In this document: piece after piece, positions 38,001 to 50,701 of the stretch
Layout of the letters: the number at the start of each line of letters is the position of its first letter
Position numbering within the stretch: the first letter of the stretch is position 1
Source: Trichoplusia ni
Taxonomy: Eukaryota; Arthropoda; Insecta; Lepidoptera; Noctuidae
Length of the DNA stretch: 64,000 nt
Assembly: GCF_003590095.1 (NCBI RefSeq)
Contig: NC_039491.1
Location: forward strand, 124,001 to 188,000
Direction: 5' to 3'
Position numbers and translations under genes: made by a program
Notes under the pieces: model-generated
The model's database searches: none
What the model saw: only the letters and a program-made list of their open reading frames with translations
What the model was told of the DNA's origin: nothing

Positions 38001-41000
38001 TATACTATAGCACCCAGCGCCAATACCTCCACCAATGCCGGCGCCTCACACTGGAGTAGCAGGTGTACCAAGCCTGCCGACCATGTCGACCATGCCCAGT
38101 ATGCCCGCTATGCCCAATATGCCAAACATGCAGAACATGTCTAACATGCCGAGCATGCCAAGCATGCCTAATATGCCCAGCATGCCTAACCTTCCGCCAC
38201 TATCCGGCGTTCCAAATGTCAACACAGTTGCCAACGTTACCAACGGAATGCCCAATGGAATGGGAAACGGAATGGGAAATGGCATGGGTAACGGTATGGG
38301 AAACGGAATGGGAAATGGCATGGCTAACGGAATGGGAAACGGGATGGGTAATGGCATGGGAAACGCCATGGGAAATGGGATGGGGAACGGAATGGGAAAC
38401 GGGATGGGTAATGGAATGGGTAACGCAATGGGCAACGGCATGGGCAATGGTATGAACACCGGCGTGGGAAACGGAGTGCAAGCGAACCAAGCGCCGCCCA
38501 ACGTGAACCAGACGCAGCTGCGCCGCCTGCTGGCCGCCTACCGCGTCGGGATGCTGGCGCTCGAGACTCAAGCCCGCCGCGTGCATGACGACCGCCCGCA
38601 GAACAAGTTCGGCAGGTATGAGACTCATCTCGTGTTAGGTTCAACTTGGACTTGTTCAACTATCACCTTTGAATCGGTAGTTACTATTTGACAGTTTTAA
38701 CAATCTACACTATATTTAACTGACTTTGACTATTTGTATTCGTTTTGGCTATGTCTAATCAATTTTATCAGCTGTAGCCCGCCAAGTGATGTAACCAGGT
38801 GATATATTCTCTATTCCAGTATTAGTTAGTAAATGCAATGTGCCCCAGAAATATAATCTCATTTTGGTGTTTATATCTACTTTAATGAAATATATATAAT
38901 CTAACATAGTTCTTACATGCAACCATCGAATACTTCATTGTATGGTCAAATTGTATACTTGACGAAAACATGTAAGCTTTTTTATATTTGTCTTTGGCTT
39001 TGTTTGTCAGGACTTATGTGGAGTTGTGTAACGTGGGTGGCTGTATATTATAAAGTGCCTCGGAGCGCAGACGCAGTTCTCAGTAAACTCGGTATACAGT
39101 GTCACCGTCCGGCGTCCCTGGAAGCAGAGTTTGGGACTTCAACTTGTAACATCACATTATTTATATTGGTGTTCATTGTTGTATACAAGCATTACTTCCT
39201 TTTGTATATGCATTAGTTGTGAAATAAGTAGTATATAAATTCAAAATTAAGGTATTTACAGTATGGGTTCAAAGACGGCTAGAGTATAGGAACCTAATAG
39301 GTTATTATAGTGTTGAGTTAATATTATATTTTACAGTACCATGTAAATACTCTTAAATAACGACAAACGAGGTAAAAATTCAAGAGTTTTACATACATCA
39401 TTAAAATCTGACTTAATTTACATAAGATGATATAGAGTCACGACGAGGTAACTTTACTAGCCTTTCTGAACACTCGTGTAACCCCGGGCCGTGTGTCAGG
39501 AACCCGCCGTACGGCGAGCACGTGAAGTGGCTGCTGCGCATCTCGAAGCGGCTGGGCGCGCAGTACCTGCACCAGTTCTGCGTGTGCGCCGTGAACTCCG
39601 TGGTGTCGCCCTTCGTGCTGTACGAGCTGTGCGTGGAGAGCGCGCACTGGCTGGCGCGCGGCGGCCCGCACCACCTCGTCATGCAGCATCTGCGGGGCAC
39701 GCTGGCGCCGCTCGTGCAGAAGTGCCAGCAGATGTAACACTACTCTACTTATTACTACCCCAATACACTATTCGTTCTAATTATTACGCTTTAGTCTCTG
39801 ACATATAGAAAAAAAACTAATAGATATTCGGATATTTGGATTTTGCTTACTTGATGAAGTTCTTTTGCATGTGACTTGATGTTTGTTAAATTCCATGCTG
39901 CGAGAGTCGTTCTAAACAATTAAATTACCTTATGTACATTCTTGGGAATATTTAAACTTTAAATTGTTATTAATCTCTACAAGACTTGGTCACTTTCGCA
40001 CAACACTTACTACTGTCTACTTGAATTTGAAAAGGTCAAAAGTAACTAAAACCTTCACACAGGTACATCCAATGCATCCACCAGAAGCTCTACCACCTGA
40101 CAACAGTGGAATATGAAGAGTTCGTGAGCATCGTGCTGTCAGCCCGCACCGCGTTCCAGCTCACGCCCGAAGGCAACACGCAGTTCAAAGAGTGGCTCGC
40201 CTCACTCCGCAGGTCTGTACCTCACTCGTTATGCTACACATCCCGCATTATACATGATGTGATGAAACTCTGAAGATGGTTTACTTACGCGAGCTTTTTG
40301 TGCTTGGATGAAAGAGTCGCGAAAGTAAATTGTTGTTATATTAGGGTCAATGATACAAATGAATTATAAGTAGCGGAGGAACTGCGTATGATATATAGGG
40401 TTAAGTCGAATAATGAATGATTTTCTTATAAATATTTATGTGTGCGTCTGAATATCTAAATAATATTTTTCGAAAATAAATTTAACGTGTGTAACAGGAC
40501 ACGTTTAAGATAAAATTACAGCTTTTAGAGTATTTCTTTAAACATAACTGAGGTTTCGAACCTACATCTCTGTATTGCACTAGATTGACGACGCCCTCAT
40601 ACTTGTCCTCCCTATTTAAAGGCAATTTGAGTTTTGTTACATCTTGTATGCTTTGCTTTTCTAACAAAATACGGCTGAATGATCAACGAGAATGGAGCTT
40701 TGATGTACATTGCTAAATTGACCACAATCAGCAGTATTTGCTTGTACTAATGTCATTATAATATAAAAAATAATCCCGGGTGGTGGTTCACTTGTCTTTA
40801 GATTTGTTTAAGGTTATTTTGAAGGAGTTGTGTGTCTACGTTGTTTATAAATTGTTTTGGTGAACACACTATTATGATGATATTAACATCAGGTACATAA
40901 TATATCAATGTGTTGCTACAAGCAATCGATGTCGTAGAGTATCCCAAATTCAAAAGAAGACTCGTAACGAAATAAAGTTTGTAGTGAATACTTACAGATC

Positions 41001-41064
41001 AAAATCGTGCAAAAAGGATCTGTGGACGCAGCTGAATGCGGCGCTGCAAACGAACGGCAAATGA
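26081..41064 (+). CDS. ZSWIM8: ZSWIM8 orthologue, complete apart from an unclear start, 27 exons
   Basis: Exons: 26081-26327, 27026-27274, 27405-27571, 27769-28079, 28327-28522, 28801-28926, 29840-29947, 30467-30733, 31091-31237, 31311-31392, 31634-31848, 32144-32440, 32664-32881, 32961-33054, 33132-33323, 33509-33670, 34799-35013, 35749-35916, 36104-36216, 36328-36425, 36529-36706, 37011-37216, 37460-37741, 38011-38615, 39500-39733, 40063-40212, 40998-41064; about 1,797 aa (human about 1,837). FSFEDSERFEEDSLCSW, IPFELVEHVYPPVPEQLQ, CGAPDPTAG, LRPLRGREPEG, RYKGKRIYPSVPNQPSEA and AYRVGMLALE follow the vertebrate protein. The SWIM finger is C199-x-C201-x6-C208-x-H210; LAAKCVASHIPFELVEHV nearby suits a BC-box/Cul-box. 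It is a substrate receptor that removes Argonaute in target-directed microRNA decay (family knowledge; fly Dora). Oddities: no in-frame ATG, since 26081 is GTG; one GC-AG intron; repeats near residues 1470-1604; some exons strikingly GC-rich. The acceptor at 31633 is weak. Confidence 0.93.
29143..29407 (+). repeat. Non-LTR retroelement 3'-end remnant
   Basis: It begins ACTAGCTGTTGCTCGCGACT and ends AGCTTTATATATTAGTATAG. From general knowledge, both ends are hallmarks of a very common lepidopteran interspersed repeat. It lies in the ZSWIM8 intron 28927-29839. No coding remnant is visible. Confidence 0.6.
30763..30820 (+). repeat. Fragment of the same non-LTR repeat family
   Basis: ATACTAGCTGCTGACCGCGA followed by CCTTGTCCGCCTGG resembles the left end of the repeat at 29,143. 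Only this edge is recognisable. It lies in ZSWIM8 intron 30734-31090. Confidence 0.4.
37753..37870. repeat. GC-rich hairpin element just behind a ZSWIM8 donor site
   Basis: The arms CCCGCGCACCG (37786-37796) and CGGTGCGCGGG (37807-37817) are an 11-bp perfect inverted repeat, and the 10-nt loop itself contains CCGA/TCGG. The flanks GTACACACATGCG and its approximate reverse complement near 37,847-37,862 look like terminal inverted repeats. The block starts about 10 bases after the donor GT at 37742. It is probably a small MITE-like insertion. Confidence 0.5.
38242..38460 (+). repeat. In-frame tandem repeat coding for (Asn-Gly-Met-Gly)n
   Basis: About 17 units of a 12-bp motif near GGAATGGGAAAC encode NGMG tetrapeptides, with variants NGMP, NGMA, NAMG and NGMN. 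It lies inside ZSWIM8 exon 38011-38615. The units differ mainly at synonymous sites. Confidence 0.9.
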
Positions 41065-44000
41065 CGTCGGCAGCCGATAGTTTGTAGAGTGCGGTGTTCC
41101 GCGCGCAAACTGTCACAACACAGGCGATGGCCGCGATATCGGCTCCTATACCATCTACATAATCTCTAACTATTATATAAATTATGTTATTTGTAATTTA
41201 AGTACATCCAACACCAACATTATCGAGAACAACTATCGATATTGACACTGTACTAAATGAATAACGAAATAACATGATTATTCTGCTTTTAATATTAAGC
41301 TAACTATACTTGGAGTTGATATTTTTGAGTTATATATCACGGATTTTAATGACGCGAGAATGTTGAAAAATTGTGAACATTCTAGCACATAAGCAACTCG
41401 GACATGAACAACTTGATTTGCGCGAGATGCGTATCGAAACTTAAATTACAAATAATATTACATGACTTGAGAAGAATGTACCTCTGTTAGTACAGTTACA
41501 TTCTATTTCGAGGACATCGGTCTTAGTATGAACGAAATGTATGATGATCACAGAAAAATGTTGCTAACTCCCGAACTAATTTCGACATTACTATGATTAC
41601 ACTGTCCTTGTAGGATATATTTTCAATGCGTTTTTATTCCCGAGAAGGTGAGGAAACGTCTGTTTCTATGAGAATTACCGGTGGTTGAACACTTAGTATG
41701 TAATGTCTTGTATGAATTCACCTAACTGACATGAGAGGTAATTTCCAGCTCATATGAAGGTTGTGCTTCTAATAGTCTGACATTTGGTTGTTATCGGAGT
41801 TTTATTGTAAGAGAAATACATATTTTTGCAATTTTTTTGTCAGAGGAGGTTAGCAACATTTAATTCGTTTCTTCTCACCCGTGCAATGTCGTGTGGAGTT
41901 TTAACACTTTCATGTTAACAATCTATGTCTCATAATAATGTATACAAAACATTGCACAAATATAAAGGACTTTCATCTTTTCCGTGAATTTTGAAATATT
42001 CTTGACACTTAAACTAGTCAGTGGTTTTGAGGATCCGTATTTGGTATATCCGTGGGACTTCATAACTGTAGCTCATTTAGTTTTCATTCTTTGATTAGAG
42101 TTATTTTAGAAACCAATTTGATTTTAATATCTCTTACTGCGGGCGTCACTACGCTATCTAACCAGTCGAGTAACAGATATTAAATGATAACCATTTGATG
42201 AGAAATGTTATTAATAACGGAAACTTTACCCATATTTAATATTATTTGAGTCAACACGTTTCAGTTATTGTTAACATTTTTGCTTTTAGTTATTTCTATA
42301 TGCTAGGTGGGCATTTGATTACATTAGAGAATTAACTATTTTCAAGTCTTCATGTGAACTCTGCAACTAAGTTTTCGCTTAGTGCAAGTGTGGACTCTGG
42401 ATAATAGTCCAATCATGTCAGGTCTGGGAAGTCCACGTACAGCTGTTGGACTGTCATGGCTACTCGTAGTGTGGACACGTTTCTGTCGGGCTTCCAATCA
42501 ACATCAAAAATTAAGGCGATAATTACTTAAATACAAATCAGTGTCCACTTAGCGGAATGTCGTGAAGATCTCTATCATTTTGTAAGCTTTTAGAAAATAA
42601 TACGTCACTCATTTATTGTACGCGTTTTGTCGCTTTTTTAGTGTAATGTAATATGAGAGAATACTTTCTGTATCAGATGTGAGCGGTTTGGATTGCGGTG
42701 AATATGTTCGATGGTTTATTTAAGTATTAACTGCTCTATATGAACGTTTCGCTGACTATCCCGAGGACTGTATAGTTACGTACTGTTGTTCATTGTAAAG
42801 CGACTACAGTACTTACACTGTCTGTTTACTGAAACATAAGCACGATATTCTTAAGGCGGTCTCATTAGTGTAGTCGATTTATAAATATTAACTTTTTTGA
42901 AAGATAACTCTAAAATTTGTCATTATGTCAAACAATGGAGTTTCAAAATTAATAACAATAGTCCATGTTGTAATGTGAATTGGCTAAGGTTATTCAAATT
43001 GACCTAAGGAGGTCATTAGACTACAGAATAGTAGACAGAATGTAGGCGGTGACCGTGGATACACTATTTTTGATATTCTCTTGTCGGAATTTGCAGTTTC
43101 ATGAATGTTTTAGTATAACGTCTTGCGAAGATAAATGTAGACGTGCGTTCGTAACTATAGTAACTTTATTTACACGTTTATATTATTATATACTTATATT
43201 GTAATGCATAGTAGTATGAGTTGAAAGCCTCTAAAATATATCGTGTATGACGCATAAGCTGGCAACAAAAGCGAAGCGCATTAATAGACGCCACTTGGTC
43301 AAAATACGTCATTACGTACTTGTGTGAAGCGATTACAAAACGGTGTAACTTTTCTATAGCTTACGCTAGTGTAGATCGCGTCTATCGATGATCAATTATA
43401 TATACTGAACAACCGACCAAGTTGCAGATATTTGTGCCATTAGAACCCCACATTCCACAGTCAGATATAAAGTTACACAGTTCGCGGTATGGTGTAAGCG
43501 ATGTGCATTATAAAAAAATATAAATGATAAGACACATCCTAATATAATTATATACATATTTTATAATTAATGTAAATTCTATATATCTTCCAACTTTGAA
43601 GCAATACTGATATATCATTTATAAATTTAAAAATAATATGAAATTTAGAAATTTATGATGTGTATAATTGGCAAAAGTAAGTGATTTGTGTCATACATTA
43701 AGGATAAATATATAAAGATAAATTTTATTATGGGACTGTTACGCCATTGGTTTCGCGTGTTCATCCGTTTGCGATGTATGAACGCTAGTGTAAATTGCTC
43801 AAACATTTAAGTGATACTGCATATGATTGACTTATCAACGCAGTGTCTGGGAAAAGTAATTTGGTAAAGTTTGTTGGGAAAGTGGCCGTTGGTTGTTGCT
43901 TACACTGCTTTCGTGTGAGCAACAAATTAATGATCAAGTGTATGGTAGCGCTTTCAAATTTCAAGACTTGGAAATCATGGAGCTTTCGAATTATATTACA

Positions 44001-47000
44001 ATGGGTCAATTGAAACAAAAAAATGCGTAACTGCTGTTTTGCATGTTCACACCTTAACTGGTCATATGTTTGACTTGAATATATTCACACTATGATCGTG
44101 AATGTACCATGGAACATGCGACAAGTATCTACTAAAAATTTCGATGACTTCTTGCGGATTTTTTAACCCTTAATTATTGATCATGATATAATGCGCGAAG
44201 TGGAATGGAAAACAGAAAGATTTTATCAGAGGTAACGGAATATTATCAAATCTGACATTGGAATGTAATTTGTTGCCAGCCTTAGCATCGAGTAGGTTTA
44301 GTTCAATATTTAGATGTTTACGTGCATTGATTAAAGGTGTGGATGTTTCAGCATTCGGTAGATAGTAAATTTTTAGAATGCTAGTTAGGATAAATTGAAG
44401 TTCGTAACAATTTGGATCAAAGCAAAGGTTTATGATTTTACAGTCTCCATTGTATCGTAATTACAGAACGAATCAGAATGTGTGGTTGGATAGTGTTTCC
44501 TACATAGCTTCTCGTCAACTTCGGTAATCCTGTTAAGATTAACTTCTGCACAAAAGCTCTTGCTCGTTACCAACTCGTTAATAATGCACTTTGAGTTTTC
44601 AGTCGTATTTTAGTGTGATTGTGTTTTTAGGAAGAGTTTCGTACTGTCATATTTATTTAGATATAATTAGATTCAAGGAGATTGCACTGCGGAGATGCGG
44701 GAACATGTTTGTGCGGAAACTGTGACGTTTGTTTTCAGTACCGTTGTTTACAAAACACACTCATAGTGAGTTGCATTCGTAATCCATTGCAACTGCGTAT
44801 CTCCGGAGTGCGCTTCCGCACGTCGCGTCCAATTTTATCTACTCAAACTCACATTATTTTAATAAATTTAATTTATTTTGACTACCTCGTTGTCCAGACT
44901 TAAAAATTAGAGTTTATGTAACGTCATTAGTTATACACCGTGGATGGTACCCGACTGTCTGTCGCTAAATGCGACTTTATTGTAGTAAATTATATTCTGT
45001 ATTATTAATTTGCGTTGCGTTGATTTTTAAAAGACTGTAGAGTAGCTTCGCACTCTCGTAATAAGGCACTTCTCTATGTTTGTCGTAAGCTATATTCTTT
45101 CAACGCATTCACAATTAAATTTATAGTCACACACTTTTGGAAAGACATGAGTTTGTCTTAGAGACTTTGCCGTCCATAAATTAATTTGCAATTCTTTGAA
45201 CTATCGTCTTTCGTTTATGACACTTTCCTACTAAGAATTAAAAATTACATAACAATTCAAATATTTATATTACAATATTGAAAAAATATAATAATCTAAT
45301 ATTGCTCTTCGGGCATTATTAACATTTTTTGGTATAGTTTAGTCGAAAAACATATTTCTTCTGCATCGGTATTAAGGAGTGCTTTGACACTTTAGTCTCA
45401 AAAAACTATTTTTACACTTTAAAGCGTATTTAAATGAAAAAAAAAGATTAAATATATCGTTAGTTCGGTAATTATAGTGTGTTAGAACGGAGCATATTTT
45501 AATTAGTCGTTTAATGCATGTTCATAGTTTTAATTCGCCCAGTGTGAGGCAGGCTCGCGAGGTGTTACATACGTGTTTTGGTACCCGATTGATTTGCAGT
45601 ATCACATATCAGTTGAGTCGGACTCCGCTTCGGAACACGTCGATATCAGTATATTTCAACGATATCCAACATGTAAACGAGCATAATTTAATTAAATCAC
45701 AATTAAATTATTGTAGCATTGGACATATAACGTTCTAAGTCATAGGCGTAATGTGGATTGGACATACACCAGATTGGATTGGGTGTCTCCTGAGCCAGCT
45801 CAGCATTCGCAGGCGCCGCGCCGCCAGTGCCTCGCTCCGATGCAACACGCGGAGTAGCCGTGTGGTTAGGTTTAGTGCCGCTCGTATGTCTTGTCCACAG
45901 TTGGTCTGCAACTCTAGTGGTAGGGCACAATTAGTAGCGCATAAAGATAGTTCAGGATCGTGGTCAATGGGTCGTTAGCTGCACTTGTATTGAGTTTTGT
46001 TCTTTAATACTCATGGCAATGTATGCGTGTCGAACTACGTCACATCACAAGTCAGTTAGAGGTATAGAGGGTATTCAGCCTAGCAAGTTTGTTTAGTTCT
46101 ATATCGAAGATGCATAATTATTTTATACATCTGGATTTGTAGTTTAATTAATGCACTTTGTAAGTGTGGTGTCTCCGCCTATTAAAATATTTAACCATTT
46201 ACAGAGTTCGAATGGCTACTTATTAGTGTACGTAATAAATTTATATAATGATATTTTAATTGTTCGTATCGCATATTTACTTATTTGAAAAATGTAGTAT
46301 CAACACAAAGAATGTCATTGATAGTATATCTCTTCTTGAACGGGTTCAGAGTACTTATATAATTTCGAATAACATAAGCGACAGGTTGATGTCTATTTGT
46401 TGGTGCACAAATATTTATCTTTGGCTTGAGTGCATTGACTTGACATCATTTTTAAAACTATATCTATTGAATGTCATTCTTTGTTGTGTTCCTATGCGTT
46501 TCAATGCAATAACACGGCCGAACAGTGAAAAGGAAAAGTATCCTTGTGTAATATCGTTCAGCTCGTACATATAAAGAATTCTTTGCAAATTATTATTAAA
46601 ACGAACTGTATAATTTTTGTGCCACGATCGATTCCAAAACTGTCCGCCATGTTAACTTGCAGGACGTAAGACTGACAAGAACATTGAAATAGTCGAAAAT
46701 GGAGTCTTAAATGTAACCCAGGGTGTCTGGAAACGATGCTTTTGCCACGTATCGTAAGTTTTGTCTGGTTGGGATTTGCTTAGGTATTCGTTTTACGATG
46801 TATATGAAAAGTATTGTTTTATGACATCCTGTATAATATAGAAAGTGCCCATACATATAGTATTTATTAAATATATAGCACTAGACATTTTGCTCCGTTG
46901 TCGCAGAAGGTTGTAATTATAAAAGTATAGTTAATATTAATTAGTAAAATGATAGACTGTTTTGCACGATTTCTGGTTTAACCGTGTCATGTCTTGTTCA

Positions 47001-47480
47001 CGTCACTCTCATACCAACAGACATTGAAGGAACACTTTGTGATAACAAGGTTCAAGTTTGCAGTCTGCTGGTTGCATGTCAATCAACCTTTCTATATTCG
47101 GTACATTACATAACTTGCAATTTATCCCTCTATAGTGAACTGTATGTTTCTACTCCGACTCGAAATATTTTGACTCTAGAACGTTTTATTACTTTTACGA
47201 TTACACTATAAGTCTTTTGGCGACATATTTGAAGTAATATTATTTAATTATTCAATATACTTATCTATACTAAGACATGTGTTTTTTATTTGTAGATATT
47301 AGCACCCTATCTTACACTTTAACAATCACATACAAAGACAGGACTATCATCACCGCTTAAAGTTATATTGTTGCAGATGAGAAAGAAGGTCGTTTATCTA
47401 CGCCGTACCTATAGAGCGCTGTCACGCTAAAGTGATGATAGGCCCTCAGGACATAAATATAAGTAAACTAGGCATACACC
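41065..47480 (+). other. Gene-free stretch, possibly a long ZSWIM8 3' UTR
   Basis: No open frame here resembles a known protein and there are few recognisable repeats. A SINE-tail-like fragment occurs at about 42,122-42,150 (CTTACTGCGGGCGTC). Candidate AATAAA signals occur near 44,861 and 46,229. A GC-richer patch lies at about 45,785-45,900. Where the ZSWIM8 transcript ends cannot be settled from sequence alone. Confidence 0.4.
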
Positions 47481-47640
47481 ATCATCATCATCAACCTAGC
47501 CTTTTCCAACTATGTTGGGGTCGGCTTCCATTGTAATGGGATCCAGCCAAGGACCTACCAGTGTTTTACAAGGAGTGACTGCCTATCTGACCTCCTTAGT
47601 GAAGCAGCAATAAAGTACACTCAGGTCCTTACCAAGTGCC
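47481..47640 (+). repeat. Lepidopteran interspersed repeat remnant
   Basis: It contains ATCATCATCAACCTAGCC, CAACTATGTTGGGGTCGGCT and AAGGAGTGACTGCCTATCTG, in an order I know from abundant repeats in lepidopteran genomes. Confidence 0.65.
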
Positions 47641-49599
47641 CTATTTCCTATTCTTATGTATTCTCTCGACCTTTTATTCTAGTGCTTCACTTCCTGGATA
47701 TTTGAACCTTGAAATGCAAAGTGCATTATTAGTAATCAGATAGTCAAGTGTAAACGGAAGTCTATGCAGTAATGATTTGTTTATATTAGTATTATGTTGC
47801 AAAGATAAACGCTTACAATGTTGTGTTCTATTACTTGAAACGTGAGTAAGATATATATCTAATTTGTGAACATAATTGAAAATGGGCTTACGAATTGAAA
47901 TATGTTCTTTTGCTTTTGTTCTAAACGTACAAACAACGTTACCTTGTATCTTTTGTAGGCCTTTGACGCACTGGTCTGCGATTTTATCAGCCTTTAAGTT
48001 AATTTATCAAATTGTCCTTGCGAATTATTGTCGGATTAAAAAACTTTATATGTAGGATTTATGGAGTGGGTAGTTATGACCATAGGTTTCTCAAATAGGA
48101 CTGTGTACATAATATATTTTCCAGGCCGACAGTATTTACAGTACTTCTTTGTCTTACAAGAAACAAGTACCAAATTGAAACGAATTCGACAAGAATAACT
48201 CTATGGAAACTAGAAAAATATGATGTTCCGAAACTATTAAGCAGATTGGAGCATGCTGAAAGAAAAGAGTGAATAAGTGAGGAACTATTCATCCCCAAGT
48301 ACACATATGGAAATTTAATTACAGATGTTTTGTAGAAATACTCGAGACAATGAGTACGAACGAACAATGCGATGAATGGTTACGAAGTGAACGCCATGTT
48401 GGGTTTGAACCAAGCAGAAACATCCTGCCCAGTTCTCCAGGAAAGACAAACATTTCCAATCCAAACAACAATTGTTTTGCACGGAAACAACCCGTTAAAT
48501 GTTAAGAACACATGCGGCTGTTCGTCAAGCAACTTGTTCCACTCCATCAAAAGATTTACCTACACTTTTGAGTATCGTTATGTAATTGAAAAGACAAATA
48601 TAATTATGTCTGCAAGACGTCATTATTTAGATAAGCGAGTGATAGTAAATTGAAGAAAAACTTATCGGTTTTATGGTGTGCAACCAACGGTGGAAAAACT
48701 CGCTAACCCATTTTACTTTGGAAAGGTAAACTATTTTTTATCTGTAATTGTCATAGCTTTAAATAGATACAGCATTTACCTAGTGACCTACAGCGCAGAC
48801 TAGACTGATGGAGAAAAAATACATTCATTGTTCATAAGGAAACGTACCTATCATTGAAATGGGATTACAGTGTCGTTTTCTATTATTCGAATCGGCAAAA
48901 TAATCGCCTTAGTTTTCACAGCTAGTTATTTAGCCTCTTATTATTCGATATCGATTATTATGCCTCTGTAAAACGGGTGTTTACTTGTGACTACTTATAA
49001 TCTACATAGGTATTTAATAAATCGGTACACTTGTTCTAAAAACAAAACCCGCTACGGAAGTCTAATTATTTATAGTCGTAATCTAAATATAACCTTTAAA
49101 AAGATAAAAAAAATGTAATCAAAAATACAGGTCAAATGGTATACCTACTTACCTATCGCTTAATTATATTTTTATCAACGGCATAAGGGCACGTTACACT
49201 AGGTGACAAATTTACGGAAATTTACTATTTTTCAGTATTGTCTGAAAAATCAGGAAACCAAGGTAACCGTAACTTAAAGCGGCTCTAAAAAAACTGACGC
49301 CGGTCTGTGCCGTGAAGTGTCTTCGTTCCCGCGATTGCAACAATCTCTTTAATTATGAATTTATTATTAAGAATATGAGCTCCTTCAGATAATTTTTATG
49401 GTGGTTTTCAACGGAAATAGAGTGCAACCAATCAGTAAGTTGCGCTATAGTTTTAATGATTTTAATTTGTTAAAAGTTTGCTGTTAATAGCGCGTTTTCC
49501 AAAAATACGCGGGCAAAGTCACGGTCAAAAGCTAGAATATTTTGGTAGACAACAAAATCAACTGTTTCTTAGTTGTATCAATTCTTAAGTTGAGATAGT

Positions 49600-49720
49600 G
49601 ACGTTAAACAGCGCGGGCGCGGCGGCTGCGTGTCGACCATTTGGCCGCATGGTATCCACGGCCGCCGGCGTGATTCACACGTGCGCGTGCGCACTGACGG
49701 ACCGTCAGCAGAACAAACAC
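49600..49720. promoter_or_regulatory. CpG-rich island, possible promoter or enhancer
   Basis: A dense CpG patch (GCGCGGGCGCGGCGGC, GGCCGCCGGCG, CACGTGCGCGTGCGCAC) stands out in AT-rich intergenic DNA about 6 kb upstream of the phospho-lyase start. It could be a distal promoter for that gene, an enhancer or a small unrecognised insertion. No TATA box was seen at a fitting distance. Confidence 0.3.
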
Positions 49721-50597
49721 ACTTTTTATCTCATATAAACACTGGCTTGATTGCTTTCCAATGTAATGTTGTCATGTTTGCTGAATTCGAGCGCATTGAC
49801 ATATCGGATAACGCTTGTAAAGGTGATCTGTTTTTCTTTTAAATTGAAATTGAAATTTGATTGTGGTTTTAGAATCAGTAACCACCAACTACTTTGAAAT
49901 TGCGTACAATATTAGGTAGGTGTTACTGACAAAGTGTCAATTATTTAGCGCATAAACGTGTTATTATTATTGTTTTCGCGATCAAAATTGATTCACGCGT
50001 AAACATCGAAAACCAAAATTTACGGGACCGACAGAATTTGTTCATGTTAAATATATATATTTTTCAGTATAAATACAAACTTAATATTGCTTCAGTACTT
50101 GCGTTAATTAATACTGTTAAGTTGTCTCGTGACGAACGTCATAAGTATCTCGATCTATGCGGTTTTCATATGATAAAATAAATAATGTCAATTAAACAGA
50201 GATTACACAATAACCAAGTCAATTTGATATCAATTCCATGCGGGTTGATAACAACCAAGTATTCGTATTATTTAATACGGTGCCAATATCAATAAATTAT
50301 TAAATAAGTACATATCTTTCTAAGTATAAAATGTGGGGAAATTTATTTTTGTGAAGTTGACAGTGGCAATTAGACTTCTTTAAGAAAAAAAGTAAGATCA
50401 AGGGCGGTCGAAATTGTAGCCAATAAAGATTTCTGTTGCAATAAATTGGTCACTCGGCTTTTTGTATCAACCTGATCAACAAATAATTTGCAGTAATAAT
50501 TTATAATAGAGATAAGTTGATCTTTAAATAGACACAGCGGGTTAAAAAGAACGGCTATACACTATAGTTAGTATTATAAATTAATATTTTTTTGCAG

Positions 50598-50701
50598 GTC
50601 TCCTTGAATCCACTGTGGACTGTGTTTTTCATGAAAACCGACGAATAAAAAGTTTCAATTAGTGGCGTGAGCAGTGGGAACCAGGCTTCAAAGTAACATA
50701 G
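50598..50701 (+). other. Exon-like block or LTR end with primer-binding site
   Basis: The block follows a strong acceptor (T-rich run then TTTGCAG) and ends at a good donor (ATAG|GTAAGA), so it could be a 104-nt non-coding exon. It also contains GAATAAAAAG and then TTTCAATTAGTGGCGTGAGC with AGTGGGAA. That order, a poly(A) signal, LTR end and TGGCG-type primer-binding site, recalls LTR retrotransposons. No gag or pol remnant follows. Confidence 0.35.

Noticed and set aside
38046..38501. Antisense Pro/Ile/Phe repeat frame (151 aa)
   Set aside because: It mirrors the NGMG and MP repeats on the plus strand and has no independent start, splice or family support.
39438..39740. His-rich antisense frame over the last GC-rich ZSWIM8 exons
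   Set aside because: A shadow of exon 39500-39733.
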